Positions 25,401-38,889 of a stretch of 64,000 bases of DNA are shown here, piece after piece. The stretch's first letter is position 1. Each line of letters opens with the position of its first letter. The stretch spans positions 4,107,001 through 4,171,000 of the forward strand of contig JAITYX010000016.1 in assembly GCA_021018815.1 (NCBI GenBank). The letters are read 5' to 3'. This DNA comes from Talinum fruticosum (taxonomy: Eukaryota > Streptophyta > Magnoliopsida > Caryophyllales > Talinaceae). The notes under the pieces were generated by a model. The model had not been told where the DNA came from, searched no databases, and was given only the letters and a program-made list of their open reading frames with translations. The position numbers and the translations under genes were made by a program.

Positions 25401-28400
25401 GCAAATGGTGATACTGAAAATCAAATAAATAAAACATACGATTTACATGTAATAAGTACGTTATAAGATAGGTACATTAAAAAAAAAAAAGTTACAAGTT
25501 AGCTTATCAAATAACTTAATAATAACACAAGCCAGCATGGTACTTGTAGGATTATCTGCTCCCAACCGCCCCCCAAACAAAGAAAAAGAAAAAAACTTCT
25601 AAGAATTAAGTTTAACCGCGATACTCACATTCACCATTGAAATTATAGATATACCATCCTATTCTGCAAATTCTTAAATGTTCCTAAGAGCATATACTCC
25701 CATGAGAAAGAAAGAGATATTAGATTCACAAAACTCTCCTATTTTTCCATTCGTTCAACTATCTCGTTAACATATGACGAGGATCATATACTTCCAAGAG
25801 CATATAAGACGTTATTTAGGGTTTTTTTTTCCTGTGTCTGTGAGAACCCTATGGGTATAATTTAGCTAAAAACTTGCTATGCTCAGCCTTAACTTGGTAA
25901 AATATAAATTATGTTAAGCTTGGATGGAACATCATCCACCTAAAAACTTTAAGTGTGACCGTATAAATTTGAATATATATGGTTCAATTCGGTGTTAAAA
26001 TTTGGATTTAGCTCGTTTTTATTTTTTACCCCTTCTTCAGAGAAAATTTTGAATTTAATACTATATTCGATATTGTAGATTTTGCATGATTTGATGGGGA
26101 AATCAAGTCGAGATAGAGTTTCGAAAAGAAAATAAATCTGAAAAATATGCACATGAAAAAGAGAAAGAAAAACAAAAACAAAGACGAGCAAAGTGACTTG
26201 AAGGGAGATAAGTTGGGCTCTAGGCCTCCACTCTGCTTAATAAGTGTAGGATTTGTTTTTCCAATTATTATAAGTATTTATCATTAACGTTCACTAACAC
26301 TTATTATTATTGATAAGTTTGAACAACATTTAGTTATATTATCTAATTATGATTTTTAATTTTTCACATTTATTTGCACTCACATTACATCGATCAATAC
26401 TTATCAACTATCATACATACTGATCAACACTGAATCAATTTTAATCGACAATAAATTAGTTGCATTAAATTGAAAAGAACATGCTTTTAACAAATAGGCT
26501 TAGATTGCCTTATCTGCTTCCTTCCCCCATTTCCCCCAAGTTCGTGTTCCTAGGTTTTGTATGGGTTTAATTTTGTCTTACGTGATCATGAAAGTTTTAC
26601 CAATAGTTTAATTTCTTTTTTCAACAAAAAAAAAAAAAAAAAAAGAGGAGCCAGATACAATGTCTATTAATTACTCTCTCCTAACCTATATTATCTTAAT
26701 ATAGGCCCCTACCGGGAGCTGATAAATTAGCCCTTTGACATTTGGTTTTTCTCTCTATGTCTTTTTCATAAATAGCTAATTGACTAAATATTTTTTTCAA
26801 AAGCAACTAAAGTAAACAACTACTCCCTCCATCCCATAATATGTGTCTTTTCCATTCAAAAAGAAAAATATATGACGAAGGAAGTACTTCAAGTACCATC
26901 TATATTTACATCACTATCTACTCTACACGTAAAAAATTGTAACCTTTACCATCCATATTTACATCACTATCTACTCTGCACGTAAGAAATTGTAACCTTT
27001 ATTTCAAAGACTAACATTAGTGTCTTGGGTCTATGTCCATGACACAAACTAATCTTATTTGACAAATTTGTGAAAAGTCAAAAACACATTAGGTTTGATT
27101 TTCAGGGATTAAGCCTCCATTAGATCTAATATGGTTTCTACTTTCTATGTCACCCCCTCATACCCTACGACAAACCCATTAGACTCAGCTTCGCATAAGG
27201 GGCCTAATAGATGGACAACTTAACCCCAAAACACAAAGGGTTAGCATTATGCACATCAATTCCAGTCTTACCTTACACAAAAAAGAATTGAATCATTTCA
27301 GTTTAGATTGCATTAAAGGCGCACCAGATGACATTGAACTAAGAAGGCTTCTCATGAAGCTAAGTTTTCTTCCTTGTTTACACCTGTTTACACAAAACAT
27401 TTGTTGGGTATGAACTAAGAAGGCTTCTCATGAAGCTAAGTTTTCTTCCTTGTTTACACCTTCTGTTTACACAAAACATTTGTTGGGTAAAAACATAATT
27501 ACAAAAATATGAGTATGGCTACCAACAAGGGATTGTTCCAAATAAAACGCTGCCACAATAAGATTTCCTGCTTGCAAATAGCTACTCTTCAACAAAAAAG
27601 GTCCCACTGTCCTACAGTTTTGATGACAGAGTTTGACACTCCCGGGAATAGGGTAATTCGCCATGTCATTCCAAACTAAAAACTGTGCTTTACAACTTAC
27701 TTCGGGCATACTAAAAGATATAAGCATATAGCGATATAAGCATATAGCCAAAAGAAAAAACGCTAATATTTACATGTCCACCCAAAGTTTAAATACCCCT
27801 TTCTTTCCTGTAGAATGAAGTCAGTTTAAATACTAAAAAACGCAAATAGCTCATGCTTGATTCTCGTTGCCAAAGAGCTTGAGACCCATCTCAACAGGCA
27901 AGCTTGCTTAGCTAGTTATTGATCAACTGAGAAGTTGGCGTCAACAAAACATGCTAGGGCATTGCAGAATGTGTATAGTTCTGCCGGTTCCTGCAGAGTG
28001 AGGTATAGTAGGCTTATTACAAGCAATAAAAGAACAGTCCACAAAACTAAGCAATAGGAATTCTCTTTCCGATCACCAAAATATGAGGCAGGACCAGATT
28101 TCATGTTACAAAAGCTACTCCTACACATGAACCCCCCCAAAAAGAAAAAAACCTCCTTTTTTTTGGGGGCGGGGGTATTGCGAGCAAAGTGAAAAATCAA
28201 GACAAATAAGTCTTGAGAATCAGCCCCAGGAGTCTTTACTGACAAACTAATTGATATCCACATTTTTTGTAAGAAAAATCACACCCACATTTCAAACTCA
28301 CACAAGCGAAATGCATATATCATAAAATTCTCTCTTGCAACATATCAACCATAAGCTCCTAAAGATCAAGATCTTATGAAACATAGCAAGATGAACGTAT

Positions 28401-31400
28401 CCCCATTAACTTATTTACTACGTAAATATATAATCCACTGTCTGAACCTTTTTTTTAAATCAACTCTATCAGAACTTATTGAACATCAGTTTTAAGGACG
28501 ATGACATCATTATCATTTATTTATTCATTTATTATTCGTAAATGTTGCTTTCAGTATGAAATCAGTGATAGAAAGATACCAAAAGATGAAGGGCAATCAA
28601 CAGCTGTCACCCGCTGCTGCTGAACTAAAGGTGTGCAATTTAAGCACTCCATTCTGCATTAACATAGAGTTTATATTTGTTTAGCGGCTTGAATTACTTC
28701 AAAAAGCAGTAATAAAAAGTACAGGATAATATGCACGGAGCATAATCATATAGCATATGAAGTTGAGTCATTCATTTGAAGAGCAGTAGGCATCCTGTAT
28801 CACCACAAGCACAGTAATATTATACTCTACTCTAGATACACAGTTGTAGAAAGCCAGGGGCGATCAACAATCAAAAGAAAGATATTGAGTTAGTCTTCCA
28901 GAAAGAACATGAAATAATTATTACCTTCATCATGATTGATTTTTTCTTTCCACATAGATACGTCTTTCCAAAGTCAACATGCAATTGCTATTACTGAATT
29001 TGTTAACAATGATTAACCAAATAAAGACTTCATCTGTGGGGAAGCTTTTTGATATCCAAATTAGAAACTAGGAAGAGGAAAGCAGATGACATCATGTAAA
29101 TGGTTTGCAAAAGGATAGACAAGCAGGACCGACTTCCCAAACTCATGAGTTGGAGAGATTAAGAATCTCAATGCTGATCCCTAGGTTCAGAATACTCCTT
29201 CAGCCTTCAAGTAGGCAGGTCCTGGTTGTAAAAAGTCCCTACAGATCCCACAAGTGTATCTCTTTAATCAATATCTACAAACAAGGAAAGCTGCCAAGTA
29301 CATGATCACATGACAAGGGAGAAAAAAGGATGACAGTAAAGAATAAAATCGCATAGTAGTCATGGAGATAGCAGTGACTGGCTCTCAGAGAACATATATG
29401 GAATTGCAGACCTTCATCACCAGTGGAATCTAATCCACCTGAACCCACCCTACCATCAGTAAGCTTCATGAAAGGAATTGAGTTCTTGGGTGCTAACAAC
29501 GTAATGTCCACTTTTCACACAACTAAAAAAGCCACTTTGTGGCAACTTTTGGCTTGGAATATAGTGGATTATAGCAAAATGCAACACCAAATATCCGCTA
29601 CTTTTTTCTAGAGTAGCAGGCTATCAAAAGGTTTTTGAGAGAGATTTTCAGATTGAGAGATATTTGAGGAACTTTTGGGTATGATTTGGATTTGGAGGAA
29701 AACATAAACCTACATAGATATTCAGAACATTGAGAAAAGGGAGGAACCAACTACAGGATTTACATAGTTATGTGGTTCTCCAATAGAAGCTAAAACAAAA
29801 GTCAACATCAATGGCAAATATCCGAGCTTTTTTACACTACTAGAGCTAAATGTTTAAGGATTCAGTTCTTTCGCCAAAAACAAGAGTAACTTTTCTGATG
29901 TGGACCAACCATTGTCCATAGAAACATCTGAAAAGGAAATAAGGACTAAAAGTGAGGAGACCACCACAGTTAGCTATGTGACAATAGCATTACAAATCTC
30001 ATACTGTGTAGATGTTCCTATTCAAAAGGCTGTTGATTAAATCAATAGTGACATAGGTCAAAAGTGGGAACTTCAGCAAGGCATTTGAGATGTCAGGCCA
30101 AAAGCTAGGGCCTGTGTTAAAGTTCAGGAGTTCATGTCTGGCTAAAAGGAAAGACTGTAAGAGGATGCTCATCATCCAATGCAAGCAATTAAAATCTGCA
30201 AACATCACATTCATCAAATCTTTCCTACCGTTTACAAGTATCAAGGTTGAAGTCTATAAAAGGCAAAGGTTGCTCATAATAGAAAGACATATGTCCAATG
30301 CCATTCTGCCAGACCCCCAATTAATCTATTTGGAGAAGTACAGGCCAAATCATCCAGCTTAGTAATCTTTCCCACACTTCTCATTCAACAAAAGTAGTAA
30401 TTTTATACTTTACATCCCGCTGCTCCATTGGAGTTCCAGTCTGAGGTTTTTTTTTACAGGTCATGGAGCTGAAAGAACCTCACACATTCTCATCCCTTTA
30501 GGCATAATTTATAAGAAGTAGAGAAATATTTGATCATTTGAATTTTTTATTTAGTACTATTGTTTTAGGAAGTTTCTTATTCTCCAAGTTTTACACTTAT
30601 ATATAGGAACCTAATGAAATGTATATGTACATAATGTGTTTTTCAATTGCGGTTTATGAAATTTTGAGATTTTTGTTGGATGTAACGGTTTCTGCCACTC
30701 CCTTTTGCCTGCCTCTTGCTACCATCTGGAGATGTTATTGCTGCTAAGGGTGTTCATTACGCAGTTTGCACAAGGGTGCATTGGCCTGAAACCCCAAACT
30801 CCAAAAATCAAGGACAGAAGACCTAATCAAAAACTTGTCCATGACCAGGACCAACTACTTTGGACCTTGTGCTGGACCAGTTTGGTCTGGTTAAGTTTAC
30901 GAGCAAGTTTATAGTTTTCAATAACTGAAAATGAATACATTCTTGTGTTGGGTTAATTAATTAGTTGTCAGCAGAAGTTGCCTTTTAGTTTCCTAGGTGT
31001 GAATGAGAGCTCTATTTTTATGCCGAGTTCTGAAGTTGCTGAAATATAGTCTTTAATCTAGCTAAAGACAAAAAGCATGACAAAGACACAAAGAGGTTGG
31101 CGACAAACATTGATTAGGTTAGCCACTTAGAAGGTTGCCTTTATCATATTACTGCAACCTTTTTTTCCTTTGGTACAACAAAATTTTAGGCTTTAATACA
31201 TAGTTGCATGTTCAGTTGGGTTTCCCCTTCTGGGTTTGGCTTTTTCTCAGGTTTGGACCAGGATAGACAGAAACCAGAAGTTAGCAACTTTTCAGAACAA
31301 GGAGCAGACAGAGATGCACTTTGTCCGGTTCAGTTAGGGTTTCCAGTCTGGTTTTTCAGGGTCTGCAGTCTGAACCAGAGCATAAACAGCATAATTTGCT

Positions 31401-34400
31401 GCAAATACCTTAAGGCTAAATGACTAGCAATAATGGTCGGGTACAGCCCCATTTCCCCTTTGACCAACACCAAGGAAAACCCCTCACCTAAATTGAATGA
31501 AGCGTCCAAACATCTCAGTATCTCACCCCTTCTTCCACTTGGCCATCATCAAAACATCTCTAGTCATCAATTGCTCGTTCAGATTCCAGTACATTATGAA
31601 ATCAACTCCCGAGCCTCCAGATTTCCTCAAAGACACTTGCCCAGTATCCTAAACAAAAATACAGCAAAGGCACTCATTGCAAGAACTTTGAGAACATTAG
31701 CACCCAATTCAAGCAATATATTCAGCTTCCAATGTTTTTCACCAGATCCCAGAAGTTCAACCAAATTAAATCGTGCATTACGCTAACCCTTATTAGCCAA
31801 CACTCCAACTTAACGCTAGAAAATTGATCGATTGAAGCTGCCCAATTATATACTTCTCTAATGCGCACTCAACATGCCCTCATTTGCAAGATTTAGCGCT
31901 TATTCAAGCACAGTTCATAGTCATCACTGGTCCCCCTTATAGTTAAGTTCAGACAAGTGTAGATTTAGCGCTTGTTCAAGTACGATATAAATAAGTTGTC
32001 CACTAGCAAATATGTACCAACTAGCATGGCCGCTTGAAGCAGAGCAGAAGTGAGCTAACTGTTAATGTTCATCTAGAATGTGGAAAACTAGTCCGAAATC
32101 AGGTGCCTTTATCCACAAGGGCATGACAAGAAAAGTTAAAACTCCACCACTTTCATGGTATCCCCTATCAGCTCACATTAGTTCCCTTCACAAGTTTTGC
32201 TCCCTATCCTACTACTGATCGCAAAAGCATTGCATACACAACAGTGCCTCTTCTCACTCAGTCAAATAGTGTGAAACTCCTTACATATGCCACAATAAGT
32301 CCACCTGAAGCACTGAGGCAACATAGGAGTCACCCAAGCTTTTGTTCTCACTTGCACAGAATTGGCAAGACTTATCCAGCAATGCCAGTTTTTGGTTCTC
32401 AGTTCGTCATGGAAGCACAAGAGATTAAGAGAAGGGACTGAAGTAGGAGGGAGTTGTGTGGTCTAAGAAAATATAGCCCAAGGAATTGTGCAAAAGGAAC
32501 TAGTGAAGTGTCAAGGAGGAGGAAATAAGTTTGAAACCGAGGCGTACAATTTTTTTAGTTTTTATTTTTCTGAAGTCACTCAACCTGATGACTTCAACCA
32601 AGTTCATTATTAGGGTTAATCTAATCACCAAATACCCTTTTATCTCTGCAACTTTGATACCCAAACTGTCCTGCCATTAGTTTTTAGCTGATAGCTACTA
32701 CCTTAATCATTTAACCAACTAATATTGTCCAAAAAGAGTTTGGTAAATTTAGTTGCTTGGAAGCATAAAATGGCATAGAGGGACCTGAGTACAAGTGAAT
32801 AGTAATTGAATGGGAAGATATAAATGTAAGGTCTACTTTCGGACAACTATGCCATTTTGGATCTCAAACCTCTCGACTAGTTTCTCCAATGAGCCAATTA
32901 AAATGGGAGTTTCACTTTTTTTTTTTTTTTTTTTTTTTTGGGTATGTGTGTGTGTGTGGCTTCAAAACCCCATTTCAAGGTCGAAAAACCTTGTTACAAA
33001 GAACCCCTCAAGGATTACAATCTTATACTTAACTTTCAATGTCTGCATTTTTTTTAAAATTTTAAAACGTTGTGAATGACAATAACTATTGTCCCTTTTG
33101 TACCTCGCTACAGTTATGGCAAAGGGAGGCTGCAAGCATGAGGCAACAACTACAGTATTTACAAGAAAGCCACAGGTGAAGTGTAATACTGATTTCAAAA
33201 TATTTAGATTAGATAGTATTAGGTCAACTAGAAGAGCTTACATGAATCTTCATCCCAAATAATATGAAATTTGAAATTACTACAATATAGCCATGAAGTT
33301 ACCTGTGCTTTCCATGCAGTTGTATACCCCAAAATTCGAACAACTTCAAGCATCATATCCTGCAGCATTATTTATAATGAAATCCACCAGTACCAATGAA
33401 ATAATCTTAAAAAAGAAAGTCATTCTCTGAAGATATATCAGTAAGCAGTTAGCACATGATAAGTGCACAATTTAACACCATCCAGCAGACCAGTAGGAAT
33501 CAGAAAATAATTCAGCAAAAGATGGGAAAGTCCAATTGAATATTAGGGTCATTAACTGATAGCCAAATGTCTGAAGAGGGGGGCAGGAAAACTTTCTTTT
33601 AACCAACAATTTTAGGGCTTCATACGAATTCCAAGGTACTTTTTTTTTCCAAAATTTAAGTCTGCATAAAAGCATCACACACATGATCCACTTATGGAAA
33701 GCTTTCAACTTTCAAGCAGAAGATGGTTAAAACTAGGTGCCTAAACCAGAAACCCACAATCGACCATAACAGGGTTGGCAGTTAGCCAATCCTATTGTAA
33801 TATAGCAAAAAACAAAAAGAATAGCTCAGTATGTTGGGATAACAATAGGTCAAAAGTGGATTGATTTAATCTATCGCAGCAATTTTATACTAAAACCAAG
33901 CAGGTCCAACCCATTGTTAAGTACTGGTTTTTTATTCTCAAATCAACTATTCCTTGAGGAACCTGGCAATATAGTCCGGAATTCAAGATGACAAACTCCC
34001 ATAGAACAAGAAGAAAGATAATACACTCGACTCTGATATTCAATTAAATTATTGTATCAGCAACTTTGAGAAGCTTAAAAACTATATCATTACTGCACCT
34101 GAGATTTGCAGTTTGATGATTGCAGGAGACTTATGGGGCAAGAACTTTCAGGTTTGAGTGTTAAAGATCTGCAGAATTTGGAAAATCAATTGGAAACAAG
34201 CTTAAAAAGTGTTCGAATGAGAAAGGTGAAACCAACATTGCCAGGGTTATCAAAGACTTCTAAATACAACCTGTAACCCTCTGCAACATCTACACACTAA
34301 GGAAAGGAACACATTAACAATTTCGCTGTTATTATATGCAGGAACACATTCTGTCCAGTGAGATCAAAGAACTTAATCGAAGGGTACAAAAATCTACAGC

Positions 34401-34922
34401 ATTCAATTCTGAAGAAAAAGTACAAGATCTACAGCATTCAATTCTGCAAGAAAAAAAAATGCTGATAATTATCGACTGTGTTGCAGGGGACTCTCATTCG
34501 TCAAGAGAACATTGAATTGTACAAGCAGGTTAACCTCATACAAGAAGAAAACTCAGAGCTGCAAAAGAAGGTAATAATCAACACTCCCATCTCAAAATTT
34601 CATGATCCCGTGTTTTTCCAGCATGCCTAAGGCAGATTTTGGTCGTAGATCTATAGACAGCAAGATGTGAATCAGATAAAGCAACACCAACTGGTGTCAT
34701 GCAACATCGAAAATGAATATGACATGAATGCACCAATTAATCTCCAATCACGCCAGCAGGAGAAGCAGAGCAATGTATCTTCTCATAAAACTATGAAGCT
34801 CGGGTAAATTTCAACTTTATACTACTATAAAAGCCATGAAATTTCAGCAGACAAATTAGTGAAAGCAAATTTCAAACTGACTTGGTCCATTTATGTTTTT
34901 CTATAGCTTGCAACTGCATTAG
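22182..34922 (+). CDS. MADS gene 3: MIKCc MADS-box transcription factor of the AGL17/ANR1 clade
   Basis: Eight exons: 22182-22363, 28555-28630, 33114-33175, 34126-34225, 34342-34383, 34487-34570, 34661-34803 and 34907-34922, giving 234 aa. Residues 1-60 are a MADS domain ([20 protein letters not shown], then [20 protein letters not shown]). The I region starts [14 protein letters not shown]. The K domain has [14 protein letters not shown] and [20 protein letters not shown], which are signature phrases of AGL17, AGL16, AGL21 and ANR1. Residues 155-182 form a further helix, and the tail ends TMKLGLQLH as in that clade. The 16-nt last exon codes only for LQLH after a split Gly. Introns 1 and 2 are 6191 and 4483 bp, far longer than in genes 1 and 2. 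A candidate minus-strand gene interleaves with exons 2 to 8. Expected role: nuclear regulator, in relatives linked to root or stomatal development. Confidence 0.94.
25337..25397. repeat. (GAAT)n then (AT)n microsatellite
   Basis: A few GAAT units pass into about twenty AT units, within intron 1 of MADS gene 3. Confidence 0.9.
26823..26884. mobile_element. very short Stowaway-like MITE (62 bp)
   Basis: CTCCCTCCATCCCATA at the left pairs imperfectly with the complement of the right end, CTTCCTTCGTCATATA. TA flanks both ends. There are almost no internal bases between the arms, so it is a near-perfect small hairpin. Confidence 0.55.
26894..26999. repeat. 53-bp tandem duplication
   Basis: Two copies (26894-26946 and 26947-26999) share ACATCACTATCTACTC and AATTGTAACCTT. 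They lie in intron 1 of MADS gene 3. Confidence 0.85.
27335..27489. repeat. 76/79-bp tandem duplication
   Basis: Two nearly identical copies (27335-27410 and 27411-27489) both start TGAACTAAGAAGGCTTCTCA and end TTTGTTGGGTA. The second copy has three extra bases (ttc) near its middle. The very low divergence indicates a recent event. Confidence 0.92.
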
Positions 34923-37900
34923 CAAAGTTTGTTTGTCTAATGCTACCCAAATACGTTGCTAATCATCAAGGGAAATTTCCACCTGCATGATGTTCTGCAA
35001 GTGCCAGTACGAAAGAATGCAAAACGTATTCAGCAAAACCGACATATTTGATATGGATTTGATACATATAACTAATTTAGCACAGCTGGGGAAGATCAAC
35101 CAACCAGCTACCTGTTTAACTTCATCCAATAATTGCAAAAAGAAGAGCTTGTTCCAAGAGGAAGGGTATGTACTTATTCCTAATTGGCCCGTTTGATGAC
35201 TTTAAACGCTTGTAAGTATAGATCCTTTTGTTTTGCAATAAAGAGCATGGAACAATGGAGTGGTTAGTGACATTGACAGGTAATTACTCCTTCATCCCGT
35301 ACAAATTACCGCCATTATCCTATTATATCATAAAGGAAAAACAGTATATTAAGCCAGACAAGAAGAGATAATTGCATGCCTAGATTAATGAGAACTAACT
35401 TTGATCATAGCATTTTGGCTGTACTCCTTTCTGAGATAAAAGTATATCTACTTTTATGCAACTAGTTTTCTAAAGACATTTAGACACTAGATGATGAAAA
35501 GTTCATGGACCACACATGCTGCATTGGAAACTGAAAGGCCAAATGACAAAAGTTAACCAAGGTGAAACAAGCCATCAGTATGCCAGAAGACAGGGAGTAC
35601 TTCACAAATAAAAGCAGCTTAACTCAGTAGGAGAGCCTGCATCAGCAAATAACTCTGATACAGCAAAGGAAAATGTAGGACATGGATCCAGCCCTTTGTG
35701 TGGGGGGGTGGCATTATCTTACTTTCTTTTCTGCCCCAGTTAGCAATATACATCCATTGCCCCAGAATGGTACAAGTTCTAATGCAGAGAACTCAAATAA
35801 CCTCTACAACTCTACCTCCGAATGTAATATTAAAGAACTGACCCACACCAAATACAACTGTTTGGCCCATCATTTAAAAGGCTAATGCATAGAGAAGCAT
35901 GCACTAGGCACTATGCATCGGTCTGACCATAGAAGAGATTATACCTAATATTGCTGCAGATTGTTCATGATATCATGTGGAATACTAGACCTGTGTTGCA
36001 TTAAGAATTTGAGTACAATAGCATTCAGGTGCGAATACATAACCAAAGAGATCTAGAGAGTTCAAGAAATACAATGTCCTAGGACTAATGCTGTTGAGTA
36101 AGGAGGAAATTAGCAGTCCTGAAAGAAAGCAGAATTATATGTCAGTACACGTCAGCTGTTACATAATGCTACGCTTAGGTCTACCACATTAAAGGGTCTA
36201 GCTTTAAACATTCAATTACTTGGACAATTATATCTCCGGGATTCAGGTAGGGCTTCAATTCAAGTCTAACACAGCAATGTTCTGCAAAAACCACAATAGA
36301 TATAAAGGCAAACACAATAGACATGCCTCTAGTTTTTTAAATGGAAATGGCAATAATTTCAGCGAAAAGCTATCAACTAGCAGCTTCCACTCAGCATACG
36401 TGTGTAGGTGTGCATAGGGAGGATGGGAGAACATTCAGAAGAGGTAAGAATATCAAAAAGGAAGACAAGGACTTTCCAAAAGGACAGGAAAACCATTATA
36501 GAAAAGACTAAAAAAAAATAAACGCACTTCAAGGCCTTAAACTATACAAGTCATTTGATGAAAATCCATGGCAGAAATGGAAAAATACTGATGTGATGTC
36601 AAAAAGACCTTGCTCCAGACCAAACCAGTATGAGTAGCTCTGTGCCAAAAAGACAGAATGCAACCGTAAACATCACAACTGTTTTAAGAATCTACATCAC
36701 TTCCTGCCTTTCCCTAATGTATCTTACAAGGTTGCCCTCAGAGTTTATAACAATGGAAGATAACCAGGCCTCCAGAGCTCTTAGTTCTACTTTGGGTGAA
36801 AAAAGATATGGCTACAAGAATACCTCCACACTAAGCACTTGTTCATGCAAAAACATGAGTTTACGCTGGTCTTAAGATGGATTGGAGTGGCATATATGGA
36901 GAAAGTTCAGAAAGTTCATCTTGACTAGAGAGTGGCAAGGGGAAGACCAGTTTCCCGATAGCATTTATACTGTATTGAGGATGAAATGGTGTCTTATGGT
37001 GATGGTTAATAAGTTTTTTAAAGTTGGATAATAGGCAAGGTTGAATTCTTCTTTCAAGTTTCACCCTCCGCTTTTATCACTTTGGCTCCTGAAAAACTAT
37101 TCTATAAATATATGCTGTCAAAATTTTAAGCCAAAAAGAATCAACAATGAGCTACTTCACAACATACGTGCAAAAGTACAGGACACCTCAACAAGGTGCA
37201 TGACTTTCTTTGTCATAGTGCAACAATGAACATGGCAAAGTTTCTTTTAGAAGATCTTGATAGTGTAAAATCCATCTAAACACTATAAACAGGCAAGGTA
37301 AAGCCTTTTTTTAGATAATAAAAAAAAATACTTGAATAGAAGGATGTCATCCATGGAAGTATCCAAATAATTTTCACCAGGCTTGTCTTGAGGATGGAGT
37401 AGAGAGTTATATTGCAACTATAAAGAGGAACACTAAATTAGAACTAAATAAAAAATGCATTGACTACCTCCTATACAATAATATGTGAAAAAAATGAACT
37501 ATTTGTTTGGTCTACAATATACAATCAAAAGCTGAAACATTACTCCATAAAATGTAACAAACAAAAAAGGGAACAAATGAAGAAATCAACAAAGCGTCAT
37601 ATTCACGTGTGTCTCTGAATTCTCTGACTTTATAGTTCTTTTTCCATGAGTAAAGTAGTGAACTACAGCCAGAATATTTAAGCTCTATTCAAGATCAACC
37701 ACAAGTTTACACGTCTGTCATGAAGCTCTTCAGTCTAGTCATTTTCCTCATTGTTTTAAACAGAAATTCATCTGGATTAGGGGCGGAAAAAATTTCTTCA
37801 TTTTGTTTCCCCGAGTCCTAAACCCAGTTTATTAAGAGGACTTACCTTTAAAATGTATAATTCTAGTGGACGGAAAAACATAACCCAGAAGATCATTTTT

Positions 37901-38837
37901 ACTGGTTGTACCTATAAATCTGAATATGATAAAGTCAGCAAAAGCTCATCAAGGACATGGTCACAGTTATGAGGTACACTTCCTGGATCACTCAGGCATG
38001 AACCCACTGATAGCTTTACTAGGCTTCAGATGGCTTAGCCTCTAAATGCAGACAGGCAGACAGCATTGGTATTGAGCATTCCTGGCATTGGTAATGAGCA
38101 TTCCTAATAAGCCCTTGGAATGCATATCTAAGATTTTCATATCGCACCTCAAGTCCAACTCCCATAAACCATTCAATTGTGACCAACTCCCTCCCCTCAT
38201 CATTGAGAACTGTTATGTGCTATTACGCTTATATTCATTGTTGCATTCCAGTTATTTTATTTTTTTGAGTAATCAAGAATACATTAAGACAACACCAAGG
38301 GGGTGTCACCCATATACAAAAGGGGCAAGCAAAAAACATTATCCCCTCAAGTTCTCATGCATAATATCATCTACAAAAACAAAAAGAGACAAAACATTAT
38401 GCTTGCATTTACTGTTGCACTCTAATATAGTTCTATCACCCCCACCCCCCAACTATCACCATTATGACCACCATATCTTCATTTTTTTAAAAATATTTCA
38501 TCCTCCAATAATAAAGTCGAACTATTGACAGCCTATAATGGTCAAGTTCTGATAGCACAAATTTTCTCCATTCACAACACCTAAATCTAAGACCTTGTTT
38601 AAAAGGGATGGATTCAAAATGTGGCTGTTCAACAAAGAAACGGGGGATCGACAAGGTTTTCAAGATGAGTGAACCATGTTTTCACCCTGCAAACGGTGAA
38701 ACATGAAATGCAATTGCCACATTAGAGCAACCAAAGCCGCATTTTAAATCCTCGAAAGGGCCAAGTATTGAAGCACCACAACCAACGTGTGTTACATCTT
38801 CATTGTTATTGACCTTTAATACTTGGACTATTTTTAC

Positions 38838-38889
<52 letters not shown>

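Noticed and set aside
31433..31786. Plus-strand ORF of 117 codons
   Set aside because: No recognisable domain, lies in intron 2 of MADS gene 3, and the base composition is that of the surrounding intron.
33472..33708. Minus-strand 78-codon ORF
   Set aside because: Overlaps intron-like DNA, has no convincing splice sites and no family resemblance.
34986..35115. Minus-strand block open in one frame with an AAACAG acceptor and a CAG|GTGG donor
   Set aside because: It could be an extra exon of the antisense candidate, but the peptide is hydrophobic and T-rich as in intron translations, and other readings of the same stretch are possible. Left out of the model.
38682..38815. Minus-strand open block of about 45 codons ([20 protein letters not shown])
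   Set aside because: It looks coding and has a possible GT donor, but its phase fits neither the 40.6-kb nor the 37.9-kb candidate exon, and its acceptor lies beside a (TA)n run.
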